Positions 49,301 to 60,354 of a DNA stretch of 64,000 bases are shown here, piece after piece; positions within the stretch are counted from its first letter, which is position 1, and each line of letters opens with the position of its first letter. The position numbers and the translations under genes are program-made. Location: NCBI GenBank assembly GCA_963556495.2, contig OY747712.1:8706581-8770580 (forward strand), given 5' to 3'. The DNA is from Valencia hispanica. Taxonomy: Eukaryota > Chordata > Actinopteri > Cyprinodontiformes > Valenciidae. Under the pieces are notes generated by a model, which was not told the DNA's origin, did not search any database, and worked only from the letters and a program-made list of their open reading frames with translations.

Positions 49301-49328
49301 TCTTTGAAATCAATTGTTACATTGATAC
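46311..49328. other. Largest mostly unique stretch in the middle of the window
   Basis: About 3 kb with no recognised element. Opposed frames of 84 and 105 codons at 47950-48301 have no domain. A short (TG)n run lies at 46707-46724 and a self-complementary AT-rich block at 48830-48940. I see no exon signature, but a regulatory role cannot be excluded. Confidence 0.4.
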
Positions 49329-49608
49329 ATAATAATAATGGCTTGCATTTATATAGCGCTTTTTGAGACCCTAAAAGTGCTTTACAACTCCATTATTCAT
49401 TCACTCTCACATACTGGTGGAAGCAAGCTATGATTATAGCCACAGCTGCCCTGGGGCAGACTGACAGAAGCGCCCCTCTGGCCAACACCAGTAGGGTAGG
49501 TGAAGTGTCTTGCCCAAGGACACAACGACATGTAGCAGGTGGAAGCAGGAATCGAACCCATGATTTCTGGGTCGCAGGCCGACAACTCTAACGCTGAACT
49601 ACAGCCGC
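49329..49608 (-). mobile_element. tRNA-derived SINE
   Basis: Minus strand: head GCGGCTGTAGTTCAGCGTTA (A box), B box GGGTTCGATTCCTGC, central GTTGTGTCCTTGGGCAAGAC, and a tail TATATAAATGCAAGCCATTA with ATT units. Same subfamily as 60355-60658; shares the central domain with 38012-38290. Confidence 0.88.
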
Positions 49609-49964
49609 AAACAACCAATAAAAATAAATTAATACGAATACTTGCCCTGTCACAGACACAATTTGTTCCAATTTGTCTATTCAACCTACAAAGAATAGAA
49701 AATATGAGAGTGTTGCAGAAAGAAAATTGTTTCTCAACCAGCAAGGTAGATGATCACAAAAAATGAACAGCTAAAGGATGATGCATTTTTCATGTTCTGT
49801 GTCACATGTTTGCCATATATACCCCTCTTATTTCCAAAGAGATGACTCTCTTAATGTCTATTTAATTAAGATAGTTTCTCATTTCAGGCCTGATAGAAAT
49901 ACACAGCTGCTCTTGTTTAATTTTCTTAATTTAAGCAGCGCAGATTCTGCTGTTATGGTCATAT
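49609..49964. other. Unique sequence, nothing recognised
   Basis: Short frames only; no repeat signature. Confidence 0.4.
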
Positions 49965-49965
49965 A

Positions 49966-51300
49966 CAGGTGAAACTCGAAAGATTAGAATATCGTACAAA
50001 AGTTCATTTATTTCAGTAATTCAACTTAAAAGGTGAAACTAATATATTATATAGACTCATTACATGCAAAGCAAAATATTTCGAGCCTTTATTTGTTAAA
50101 ATTTTGATTATGATGGCTTACAGCTAATGAAAACCCCAAATTCAAAATCTCAGAAAATTAGAATATTACATGAAATTAATATAACACGGATTTTAAATAG
50201 AGAAAGGTCAGACCTCTGATAAGTATAATCATGCTTATGTACTCAGTTCTTGGTTTAGGCCCCTTTTGCATCAATTACTGCCTCAATGCGGCGTGGCATG
50301 GATGCTATCAGCCTGTGGCACTGCTGAGGTGTTATGGAAGATCAGGATGCTATAATAGCGGCCTTCAGCTCTCCTGCATTGATTGGTCTCACATCTCTCA
50401 TCTTTCTCTTGGCGATGCTCCATAAATTCTCTATGGGGGTTCAGGTCAGGCGAGATTTCTGGCCAATTAAGCACAGAGTTCCCATGGCCATTAAATCAGG
50501 TTTTGGTACTTTTGACAGTGTGAGCAGGTGCTAGGTCCTGCTGGAAAATGAAGTCAGCATCTCCATAAAGCTGGTCTGAGAAAGGAAGCATGAAGTGCTC
50601 CAAAATGTCCTGGTAAATGGCTGCGTTGACTTTGTTTCTAAATGAGATGCAAAGTTTGTAGTTCTTTTTTTCTTTAGCCCAGGTAAGACGCTTCTGGCGC
50701 CGTTTGTTGTTCAAGAGCGGCTTGACAAGAGGAAACTCCTTGTGAACATCCCCAACATTTTTGAATGGCCTTTTCCTGACAGTTCTCTCCAGGCTGCAGT
50801 CCTCACTGCTGTTTGTGCATGTTTTTCTTCCACATAACTTTCTATTAATGTGCTTTGACACAGCACTTTGGGAACATCCAACTTCTTTTGCAATTACTTT
50901 TTGAGCTTTACCTCCTTATGGAGGGTGTCGATGGTTTTCTGCACAACTGTCAGGTCAGCAGTCTTCCCCATGATTGTGATTCATGCTGAACCAGACTGAG
51001 AGACCAGTAAAGGGCTCAGAAACCCTTTGCCGATGTTTTTGATTAATCAACTGATTAGAGGGAGACACTTTGAGGCTAAAATATTGAATCTTTTCACAAT
51101 ATTCAAATTTTCTGAGATTTTGAATTTGGGTTTTTTATAAGCTGTAAGCCATAATCATCAAAGTTATAACAAATAAAGGCTTGAAATATCTCGCTTTGCA
51201 TGGAATGAGTCTATGTTATATATTAGTTTCATCTTTTAAGTTGAATTACTGAAATAAATGAACTTTTGCACAACATATCTAATTTTTTGCGTTTCACCTG
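49966..51300 (-). mobile_element. Tc1-family transposon, dead copy (1,335 bp)
   Basis: Ends begin CAGGTGAAAC on both sides and TA flanks at 49964-49965 and 51301-51302. Terminal inverted repeats of about 202 bp (49966-50167 and 51099-51300) are clearly recognisable but more diverged than those of the 32575 element. The transposase gene is on the minus strand and is broken. It is a different subfamily from all other Tc1 copies here. Confidence 0.88.
50255..50971 (-). pseudogene. Transposase of the 49966 Tc1 element, deleted and frameshifted
   Basis: Start MGKTADLTVVQKTIDTL at 50971, followed by a stop and frame changes in the helix-turn-helix region (KLDVPKVLCQS). The frame 50861 to 50496 carries RTVRKRPFKNVGD, KRRQKRLTWAKEKKNY and FIFQQDLAPAHTVKSTKT, with the second catalytic aspartate. 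The frame at 50474 gives LNWPEISPDLNPHREFMEH, where the catalytic glutamate region is shifted out of frame. At about 240 codons it is far shorter than the usual 340. The segment that should contain the first catalytic aspartate (WSDES-type block) is missing between KEKKNY and the AIYQDIL block, so an internal deletion removed part of the core. It cannot be active; it may have moved only by help of an intact relative. Confidence 0.82.
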
Positions 51301-51302
51301 TA

Positions 51303-53454
51303 TGACAGCATTTATGCAGGGATCTCAAAATTAATTTTAATACCTTTTCAGGACATTTTAAGTCATAAAATACAATTAGGAATTTATAGCAATGCACTAA
51401 CAAATTAATAATATTAAACTTTATAATTATTGCATTATTTTTACAATGGCCAAATCAGGAAATATAGCCTAGAAAATTCTATTTATTCCCTCGTTAGAGG
51501 TCAACGAGTGGTGGTAAACCGCTGTTTGTAAACACCAAACCACCTCCGTTGGTGTGCATGCTAGCGTCTCTCTAAAGGCAGATGCAGCAGTCGACAGGGC
51601 CGAAGTCATTGCTGTGGAGGTGGTCATGTTGGGGAGTGGTGTACTCACAGGTGTTGCAGGTGCAAAATGTGCCACAGTTGCTCCTGCTGTCAAAATAGCA
51701 GCTTTAAAACAAAAATTAGCGATCGATGTTTACGACGGCTAATGGCGGTGGTTTTGTGTCTAGCTCCATTCATGTGCGATTTGATTCTTCTAGCCCAGAA
51801 TCAGCAAATTCATACTTCCCCATTTTCAGTTGTATTGCATCGTTTCACTTTACTACAAATTAGCAGGAAATGTCACGTCGGCAATGGCACCTCTGTAGCA
51901 ACAGTACGTCACATGGTACAGAAACCAGAGCAAACAGCCGGTATAAAAGAACAATTTTTTTTCCCCTTTTATTAGTTTCATTGTGTCTATTTTTTATAGA
52001 CAAACTCATTTTAAAAACCGTGCACATGACTGGGTATAAGCTGAGGGGAAAAGCAGTCAAAGTCTAAAGAACAACACTGAATTACAATCTGAAGGCCTGA
52101 AGAACAATGGATAAGAAGTCGAGTTAACATGTGTAGCTGCCTGGAATGAAAATATGGAGAGTTTATACTTTTGGACTGCACAAATAATGCTCTCCAAGAA
52201 ATTGGACGCTTTTAAACTTTTTATCAGTCTTAGTGAATGTTAAGATAAGATTGTCCCAAACTGCTGTATTTTGATACCACTATCAAGCCATCTCTTTTCT
52301 TAGTGCAACATGTGACATCATATCAAAAGGCAAGCAAAAGCACAAAAGGTACAGTAGGGTATATTAAACCAGCCTGACCCCCAACAGTATGCTGCTTGTC
52401 TTCTGCTCTGTTTACATGCCGGCTTCCTGTGTCCCACTCAATCAGTGGGATCTGGGTGTCTGCCTGGCACTGTGCTGGAAAGAAAAGAATAGACTAAACT
52501 CCTTCAGGAGTGAGTCTTTGTTATTGCACTACTGTGATTATGAATAACATGAACTACCAACCTAAATTATGCAAAGGGTCAGAATAGCTGCTCGTTATCC
52601 TGCAGGCAACATTACTGCATGCAGAAAAATGTACATACTTCAATCTGTATTCCCCATTCTGCTTGGATGTTTGATTTGGAGAGTTTTATTTCTACAGCTT
52701 ATACACCTCCAAAGCTGCATAGGTGATGTGTTGTTTCTCTTCCCACATAAGCACCACTTGAATGCCAGATTTTTTTTTAAGAGATAATCTCTTGTATCTC
52801 AGCGTCTGCTGTCGATCTTAATTTAGTTTTCACCAGAGCCAAATGGTTTCCCTTGTTGACCGATTCATCAAGCGAATTGGAAAATAAAGGGTCGGCGGAG
52901 GGCTAAGATTTGTCTTGCAGATTCCACAGCTGATTCTTTTAGGGAGGAAGAGGAGGTCAAGGCATGTGTCTGCTTGTCTGCTTCGGCTAAACCATGTGGC
53001 ATTTTGTTGTTTGCTTCCTTGTGTAAAACTGTGTGCATCTCGATAAGAATCGCCCATCATTCTTCGCTTTGTTTATTTGAGATGAAGACTTCCTGTGTGT
53101 GTGGCGTTCATTTTTATACAGAGATGTCAAACCGAGGGAGACAGATGTGCAAGCTGTTGATGACTTGTTGAACTCATCACCGATTAAATAGGAGATAATC
53201 GACATCTGTGTCAGGCATTTCAAGCTCAAAGAGCAACCAACGAAACCAGAAGATGAATTAGTGATTAGAGAAATAAACTCTTGAATATCTTTTACATTCT
53301 TTAGCAAGTATTTTTTTTCAACACTAATAAAGGATATAAAAGACTGTTCAGTGTCTTTTAGCAAAAACAAATTAATCAAAACATCACATTTTAAAAGAGA
53401 ACATTTAAAACAACAAAAGATACAGAAAGCAGGAAACTAAACCCATCTGTTTTC
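51303..53454. other. Unique sequence, no gene recognised
   Basis: 51540-51930 is somewhat GC-richer with overlapping 60-100 codon frames on both strands and no domain. The rest is AT-rich. No repeat family recognised. Confidence 0.4.
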
Positions 53455-53486
53455 CTCCTAGGCCATAGGCTAGGTGGCCGCATAGA

Positions 53487-53500
53487 GTGCCACCTGGTGG
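53487..53500 (-). promoter_or_regulatory. CTCF-like motif in the hAT-like end
   Basis: Minus-strand CCACCAGGTGGCAC fits the core consensus CCASYAGRKGGCRS at all positions. Being within a transposon end, it may be a family feature rather than a host site. Confidence 0.3.
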
Positions 53501-53523
53501 GGGGGCACCATTGCGAGTCCAAT

Positions 53524-53525
<2 letters not shown>

Positions 53526-53574
<49 letters not shown>

Positions 53575-53575
53575 A
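53526..53575. repeat. (AT)n-(GT)n microsatellite
   Basis: About 19 AT units run directly into six GT units. Confidence 0.95.
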
Positions 53576-54307
53576 TTTAGGAGTTTGCTGTTCTGTCTAG
53601 CTCTCTTCTGTTATGAAATAGTGGTGACAAGAATGTATAGGAAATATGCAGAGAGTGGTAAAGTACGATAAACTTTTCCCACTTGACTTACCTGACCCAG
53701 AATGTGTCATGGATCATTGCACCGTGCTCTATGGAGTGGGAGGGATATAAATTAGCAATGTGCATCTCAGAACAGGTTCCAAGTAGCGTTGACAGAGGTA
53801 AACAATACAATATTTTCATCATGAAAAGAATCCCCTGGCTATCGGGAGCGGCTTTCAGAAAATGGAGAAAAGAGAAGGAGGAAAAAAGTCCCAATGTAGA
53901 GGTATGTCAAATTTCCTAACAATAAATTAAGTGAGGCTGGGGCCAGTACTTCAGGGCCTAGCCTATTAATAAATAAATAAAAAGTAGACAACTAGTGCAG
54001 CTGCATTTGAGCTGCCAAACAACAATCTAACCTAGGGCGACAAAAACGCTTGGGCCGGTTCTGCTGCTCACTATTTGGGGAAGGTGAGAAAAACGTATCA
54101 TCCAACCAGCAGCTAGAACAAAAAAACGCTTCTGTATTACATCATGCTTTATCCAGAAGAACCTATAGTCATGTGATTGATTATTACAGTAGCCTAAATC
54201 TTATATTATCTGTAAAACCAGAGTAACAGTTAAAAAAAAGTTGGATTTACAACAAATACTTTTACTGTTCTAAAGCTTTTATTACCTTGGAGTTTGAGGC
54301 TTTTAGT

Positions 54308-54309
<2 letters not shown>

Positions 54310-54360
<51 letters not shown>
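54310..54360. repeat. (AT)n microsatellite
   Basis: About 25 uninterrupted AT units. Confidence 0.95.
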
Positions 54361-54364
<4 letters not shown>

Positions 54365-54803
54365 CAGATAGGATGATCTTCACAATTTATTTTCTTTATT
54401 ATGAGATTCACATTCACACTAATTTTTCACTTTTAACTATAAGTCAGCAGCGTAAAATGTTTTAATCTAATCTTTAGTGTTTAAAAGGTTTTGTCATGCA
54501 CACATGAAAAAAATAGAAATCACCTACGCCACCTTTGTCTATGGCCCTCACTAATTAAATAACATAGTTGTGAAAAACCTCTGGCTATTTACGCTTCATC
54601 TGAATGAATGAATTATTAATAATCTCTTAACTGAAGAATGAATTTAGTAATTTACATAAAACACTTCTGTGAAGCTAGAGAAAGTGGTTGTCAACTTGTG
54701 ATGTTAAGCAATAAAAAAGCCCTTTTTAAAAAAACACAACATTAATTTTACCTTCAACAGGAATAAAGATTGTTGGTATAGAAACGTGAATAGTCTGCAC
54801 TCA

Positions 54804-54809
<6 letters not shown>

Positions 54810-54849
<40 letters not shown>
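54810..54849. repeat. (CA)n microsatellite
   Basis: About 20 uninterrupted CA units. Confidence 0.95.
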
Positions 54850-54851
<2 letters not shown>

Positions 54852-56351
54852 AACATGCTCGTGACCTGGAGATGACACCCATTAGGGTAGCTCGCAGAGC
54901 TGCAGCCTCCCAGGTTGATCCTGACGACTGTTTTACTCTCAGCTCAGGTATGTGGAAATCTATGAAGGCTTGTTAAAGAGTCCCCCTTAAGTGCGTCTAT
55001 GTGTGCTACATTGTATGTTTGAGGAGTGGGGTGGTGGGGGTATTTGTTGAAGATTTCTGGTATTTAGCTGCCCTCTGGACTCGCTCCAGCGCCTCTTTGT
55101 GCACTGCAGTCTGAAGGGGGGGGGGGTCGCTGTGGAAGGAAGGCCAAAAACAGAGAACGAGTGTGGGGGGGTGAACTAAATGGTTAAATCATTACAACTA
55201 GTGTTCTCAGGCAGTATTCAAGAGACCCTCAAAACAAAGACAGGACACACGTTTAACAGATAAATGCATTTATTTAGTTGCAACATAGTTTGAGTACATT
55301 CTAAATACACCAATCTTTATAATTGAGCTAAATATACCAAAATTTCGACATTTACTTTTAGATTGGTTTTCCAAGATGAAGCAGTCCTAAATCTAAGCCG
55401 AATAAGGGGAAATAGTTTTTGGCATGATAGTCTGCCTGATCGTTCAGTCAGCACCTGCAAAACTATTTATTAAGTTCAAGAGTCAGCTGCAGCAAAAGCT
55501 CTAAACATCCTGTGAACTGAACCCTCACATTTGACTGTGTACACCGACTTTGAATAACATCATACACTGAAAGTTTGCATCTACAAGGATTCTAACTTAG
55601 AGACTCTGACTGCAAAGACTCATTAATATTTTATAAACAATACAGGTGAGAATATGTTGGAACTTATTACTTGTTGCTTTCCTTCTCTTGTATGTAACTC
55701 ATTTACAGTTTAATAACAGAACTTAGAAGTTGTGCACGAAATCAACATCGGCTTAAAAGAAACAAAGCCAATTTATTTTTATTGTATATTTAGTTTTATT
55801 TCAAAGAATATCAAATTAAGTTTAAAGAGGAATTCTCTATTAACATGTCAGGCCTCTGTATTGAATCAGTACCAGATAATACACATATGTTTGACAGGGC
55901 AGACAGATGGTTACTTTACAGCTAGGCTTGTGCAGGAAGATTTCTTTGTTCCACCTATAAGCTAAATTGGATTGAATTGAAATGTACACAGCTGCATCTT
56001 ATTCTGAAGATATGGTGGGATTGTATTGTAATGAATTGTTATGATTGTAAGGTCTCTTTTATGAATGAATGCGTTGTGAGTCATTTTCTGTGAAAAAACA
56101 TTCTCGAGCCCCTGTTTCAGGAGGTTGAAGTTTGTCGAAAAATTAGGTGGGGGGGTGAGAGGATTACAAGTCTTACTCATTAATATTCATGATATTGCAA
56201 ATATCGCGCTTCTGATTTGCTAACAGCAATGAGACTCTTTAGCTGCCTTCGAAAAAAATAACTACGCGTTATACTTTTCTGGCAGTGTTCTCTAGGGTAT
56301 TATAGGATATTGTAGAACATTGTACTGAGGCTAAACACAAGCATAACAGAT
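54850..56351. other. Mostly unique sequence, no gene recognised
   Basis: G runs occur at 55030-55050 and 55117-55128. 56170-56220 (TAATATTCATGATATTGC) may be an old MITE remnant. No domain-bearing frame. Confidence 0.4.
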
Positions 56352-56510
56352 GAGGCAAGGCAACTTTATTTATATAGCACACTTTAAACAACAAGACAAT
56401 TCAAGGTGCTTTACATCATTATCTTTATCAGGGGATAAAATAAAATAAAAGCAGCAACAAAAGCATAAGACAACTTTAGAGACACATATGACAGCATAAA
56501 ACATATGACA
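56352..56510 (-). repeat. LINE 3' end, same family as 22205-23706
   Basis: GAGGCAAGGCAACTTTATTTATATAG, shown here only by its first 16 conserved bases GAGGCAAGGCAACTTT, inverts the terminus near 23690. ACAATTCAAGGTGCTTTACA is shared with 27418-27435. Only 3' untranslated sequence remains. Confidence 0.7.
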
Positions 56511-56713
56511 TTTCCCTCTGCTTGACTGTTTTAGATTTTTGAATCAGGACTTATTTAATAATTTATTTATAATATTTAATAATTTAATGATTATTAAATG
56601 CAAAATATTTTTGCGTCTCTCGTTTTTGATTATGCCAGAAAAACCAGATAAAAGAGTTGGGTGGTAAGAGCAAAGTAGAAGATGTCTGCCCTCTTGTTAA
56701 AGCTGCTATATGG

Positions 56714-56802
<89 letters not shown>
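56714..56802. repeat. (ATA)n microsatellite
   Basis: About 29 uninterrupted trinucleotide units; the poly-tyrosine frame on the minus strand is an artefact. Confidence 0.95.
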
Positions 56803-56923
56803 TTAGGACACCCAAGGTGGCTTCACAAGATAAAAACACAGTAAAATAGAGTAAATAAATAAAATAACGTTATTTTAGAGAGAGAGAGAGATTGTGCCAA
56901 TTCAGAGGTCTGTTTGAATAACA

Positions 56924-59900
56924 CCCCTCCCTCGGCTGCCACCTTATCGTGGTGGAGGGGTTTGAGTGTCCCAATGATCGTAGGAGCTATGTTGTCGGGG
57001 GCTTTTGCTCCTGGTAGGGTCACCCATGGCAATTTGGTTCTAGGTGAGGGATCAGAAAAAGTGCAGCCCAAAAGACCCCTATGATGAAAATGACAGATGG
57101 ACTCAGTGTTCCCTCGCCCGGACGCGGGTCACCGGGGCCCCCCTCTGGAGCCAGGCCTGGAGGTGGGGCACGTTGGCGAGCGCCTGGTGGCCGGGCCTTT
57201 ACCCATGGGGCCCGGTCGGGCTTAGCCCCGAAGAGGTAACATGGGCCCCCCTTCCCATGAGCTCACCACCTGTTGGAGGGGCCATAGGGGTTGGGTGCTG
57301 TGCAGGATGGGCGGCGGCCAAAGGCGGGGACCTTGGCGGTCCGATCCTTGGCTGCAGAAGCTGGCTCTCGGGACGTGGAACGTCACCTCTCTGGTGGGGA
57401 AGGAGCCGGAGCTGGTGTGCGAGGTTGAGAGGTTCCGACTGGACATCGTCGGACTCACCTCGACGCACGGCTCTGGCTCTGGAACCCGTCTCCTCGAGAG
57501 GGGTTGGACTCTCTTCCACTCTGGAGTTGCCCCCGCTGAGAGGCGCCGAGCTCGGGTGGGTATACTTGTTGCCCTCCATCTCGGCGCCTGTACGTTGGTT
57601 TTGACCGCGGTGAACGAGAGGGTAGCCTCCCTCCGCCTTCGTGTGGGGGGACGGGTCCTGACTGTTGTTTGTGCTTACGCGCCAAACAGCAGATTAGATT
57701 ACCCACCCTTCTTGGAGTCTTTGGAGGGGGTGCTGGAGAGTGCTCCTCCCGGGAACTCCCTTGTTCTGCTGGGGGACTTCAACGCTCACGTGGGCAATGA
57801 CAGTGAGACCTGGAGGGGTGTGGTTGGGCGGAATGGCCCCCCCGATCTAAACCCGAGTGGTGTTTTGTTATTGGACTTCTGTCCATAACAAACACCATGT
57901 TCAAGCATAAAGGTGTCCATATGTGCACTTGGCACCAGGACACCTTAGGCCGCAGCTCAATGATCGACTTGGTTGTCGTCTCATCTGATCTGCGGCCGCA
58001 TGTTTTGGACACTCGGGTGAAGAGAGGGGCAGAGCTGTCCACTGACCACTACCTGGTGGTGAGTCGGCTCCGATGGTGGGGGAGGACGCCGGACAGACCT
58101 GGAAGGCCCAAACGTGTTGTGAGGGTCTACTGGGAACGTCTGGCAGAGTCGCCTGTCAGAAGGAGCTTTAACTCACACCTCCGGCAGAACTTTGAACACG
58201 TCCCGGGGGAGGCGGGGGACATCGAGTCCGAGTGGACCATGTTCCGCGCCTCCATTGCCGAGGCGGCTGACCGAAGCTGTGGCCGCAAGGTGGTCGGTGC
58301 CTGTCGCGGCGGCAACCCCCGAACCCGCTGGTGGATACCGGCGGTAAGGGATGCTGTCAGGCTGAAGAAGGAGTCCTACCGGGTCTTTTTGGCTTGTGGG
58401 ACCCCTGAAGCAGCCCTGATAGGTACCGACAGGCCAAGCGGGATGCGGCTCGGATGGTTGCTGAGGCAAAAACTCGGCGTGGGAGGAGTTTGGAGAGGCC
58501 ATGGAAAACGACTTCCGTACAGCTTCGAAGCGATTCTGGTCCACCATCCGGCGTCTCGGGGGGGAAAGCGGTCTGCCACCAACACTGTTTACAGTGGGGA
58601 TGGTGTGCTGCTGACCTCGACGCGGGGCGTTTTGGGTCGGTGGATGGAATACTTCGAAGACCTCCTTAATCCCACCAGCACGCCTTCCAATCTGGAAGCA
58701 GGGTTTGGGGACTTGGGGTCGGGCTCTCCAATCTCTGGTGCTGAGGTCACCGAGGTCGTTAAAAAGCTCCTCGGTGGCAAGGCTCCGGGGGTGGATGAGA
58801 TTCGACCGGAGTTCCTCAAGGCTCTGGATGTCATGGGGCTGTGTTGGTTAACGCGGCTCTGCAATATTGCGTGGACATCAGGGGCAGTTCCCTTGGATTG
58901 GCAGACCGGGGTGGTGGTCCCCCTGTTTAAAAAGGGGGACCACAGGGTGTGTTCCAACTACAGGGGGATCACACTTCTGAGCCTCCCTGGTAAGGTCTAT
59001 TCAGGGGTTCTGGAGAGGAGGGTCCGACGGATAGTCGAACCTCGGATCCAGGAGGAACAATGCGGTTTTCGTCCTGGCCGTGGAACACTGGACCAGCTCT
59101 ACACCCTAAGCAGGGTCCTGGAAGGTGCGTGGGAGTTCGCCCAACCGGTCTACATGTGTTTTGTGGACTTGGAGAAGGCGTTCGACCGTGTCCCTCGGGG
59201 GGCCCTGTGGGGGGTGCTCCGGGAGTATGGGGTACCGGGCCCCTTGATACGGGCTGTTAGGTCCCTGTACGACCGGTGCCAGAGTTTGGTTCGCATTGCC
59301 GGCAGTAAGTCGGGCTTGTTTCCAGTGAGAGTTGGACTCCGCCAAGGTTGACCTTTGTCACCGATCCTGTTCCTAACTTTTATGGACAGGATCTCTAGGC
59401 GTAGCCAAGGCGTTGAGGGGATCCGTTTTGGTGGCCTCAGGATCGGGTCTCTGCTTTTTGCAGATGACGTGGTCCTGTTGGCATCATCGGAACGTGATCT
59501 ACAGCTTTCGCTGGAGCAGTTCGCAGCAGAGTGTGAAGCGGCTGGGATGAGAATCAGCACCTCCAAATCCGAGGCCATGGTCTTGAGCCGGAAAAGGGTG
59601 GGGTGCCTTCTCCGGGGTCGGGGATGGGGTCTTTCCCCAAGTGGAGGAGTTTAAGTATCTGGGGGTCTTGTTCACGAATGAGGGAAAAATGGAGCGGGAG
59701 ATCGATAGACGGATTGGTGGGGCATCTGCAGTTATGCGGGCGCTCTACCGGTCTGTCGTGGTGAAGAAAGAGCTGAGCCAAAAGGCGAAGCTCTCGATTT
59801 ATCGGTCGATCTACGTTCCTACCCTCATCTATGGTCACGAACTCTGGGTGGTGACCGAAAGAACGAGATCACGGATACAAGCGGCTGAAATGAGTTTCCT

Positions 59901-60263
59901 CCGCAGAGTGTCTGGGCTCTACCTTAGAGATAGGGTGAGAAGCTCAGTCATCCGGAGGGGGCTCAGAGTAGAGCCGCTGCTTCTCCACATCGAGAGGAGT
60001 CAGTTGAGGTGGCTCGGGCATCTGGTCAGGATGCCTCCTGGACGCCTCCCTGGTGAGGTGTTTCAGGCACGTCTCACCGGGAGGAGGCCCAGGGGAAGGC
60101 CCAGGACACGCTGGAGGAACTATGTTTCTCTTGGGGCCTTGGGGTTCCTCCCGAGGAGCTGGAACAAGTGGCTGGGGAGAGGGAAGTCTGGGTCTCTTTG
60201 CTTAGGCTGCTGCCCCCGTGACCCGACCCCAGATAAGCGGAAGAAAATGGATGGATGGATGGA
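56924..60263 (+). mobile_element. Full-length RTE-clade LINE (3,340 bp) with 13-bp target duplication
   Basis: TGTTTGAATAACA occurs at 56911-56923 and 60264-60276, a perfect duplication that fixes both ends. The element starts CCCCTCCCTCGGCTGCC, has a structured GC-rich leader of about 430 bp, one long coding region and ends in an (ATGG)n tail, as is usual for fish RTE elements. The GC content is much higher than the flanks. Frameshifts and one stop inactivate it, but full length and perfect duplication suggest a fairly recent insertion. Confidence 0.92.
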
Positions 60264-60270
60264 TGTTTGA
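57241..60270 (+). pseudogene. RTE LINE polyprotein: endonuclease plus reverse transcriptase
   Basis: The endonuclease (57360-58070) shows [26 protein letters not shown], then after a frameshift near 57890 SMIDLVVVSSDL and STDHYLVV. Where APE-type enzymes have a glutamate (TET), this copy has LTSTHG. The linker to 58420 reads WWIPAVRDAVRLKKESYR. Between about 58430 and 58570 compensating indels make the family sequence visit all three frames (WEEFGEAMENDF near 58483). The reverse transcriptase has KAPGVDEIRPEFLK, VVVPLFKKGDH, NYRGITLLSLPGKVYS, QCGFRPGRGTLDQLY and motif A CFVDLEKAFDRVPR. A TGA at 59349 sits inside motif B (GLRQG, stop, PLSPILF). Motif C LLFADDVVLL is intact, and a one-base insertion near 59618 precedes VEEFKYLGVLF. 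The C-terminus (LRWLGHLVRMP, TPDKRKKMDGWMD) runs into the tail and stops in the flanking duplication. The protein would nick DNA and copy the element's RNA; this copy cannot. Confidence 0.9.
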
Positions 60271-60276
60271 ATAACA
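60264..60276. repeat. Right copy of RTE target-site duplication
   Basis: TGTTTGAATAACA, identical to 56911-56923. Confidence 0.92.
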
Positions 60277-60354
60277 TAGGCGTCTATGGGAGGAAGGAGG
60301 GACTAAGTAAGAATAACAAATGTTGTGGAGCACCAGCCATATATCATAGTAAAT

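Larger units (their letters stand above)
53461..54546 (+). mobile_element. hAT-like transposon relic
   Basis: The left edge GGCCATAGGCTAGGTGGC and the inverted right edge GGCCATAGACAAAGGTGGC form terminal inverted repeats of about 20-25 bp with a few mismatches. Inside, ATG at 53821 opens MKRIPWLSGAAFRKW followed by RKEKEEK, which resembles the N-terminus of TTF-zinc-finger hAT transposases (SGA.KRK..KEK). A splice-donor-like GAG/GTATGT lies at 53902. The downstream exons are absent; the block near 54035 (AGGGCGACAAAAACGC) is a further family remnant. Two AT microsatellites have expanded inside. The 8-bp target duplication was not found. Confidence 0.5.

Noticed and set aside
56630..56839. 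Poly-tyrosine minus-strand frame
   Set aside because: Translation of the (ATA)n microsatellite.
57044..57604. 186-codon plus-strand frame in the RTE leader
   Set aside because: Runs out of frame through the endonuclease, whose known motifs lie in a different frame; composition is tryptophan- and glycine-rich, as expected of shifted GC-rich sequence.
57199..57706. Overlapping minus-strand frames of 78-126 codons
   Set aside because: Antisense to the GC-rich RTE coding region; stop-poor composition explains them.
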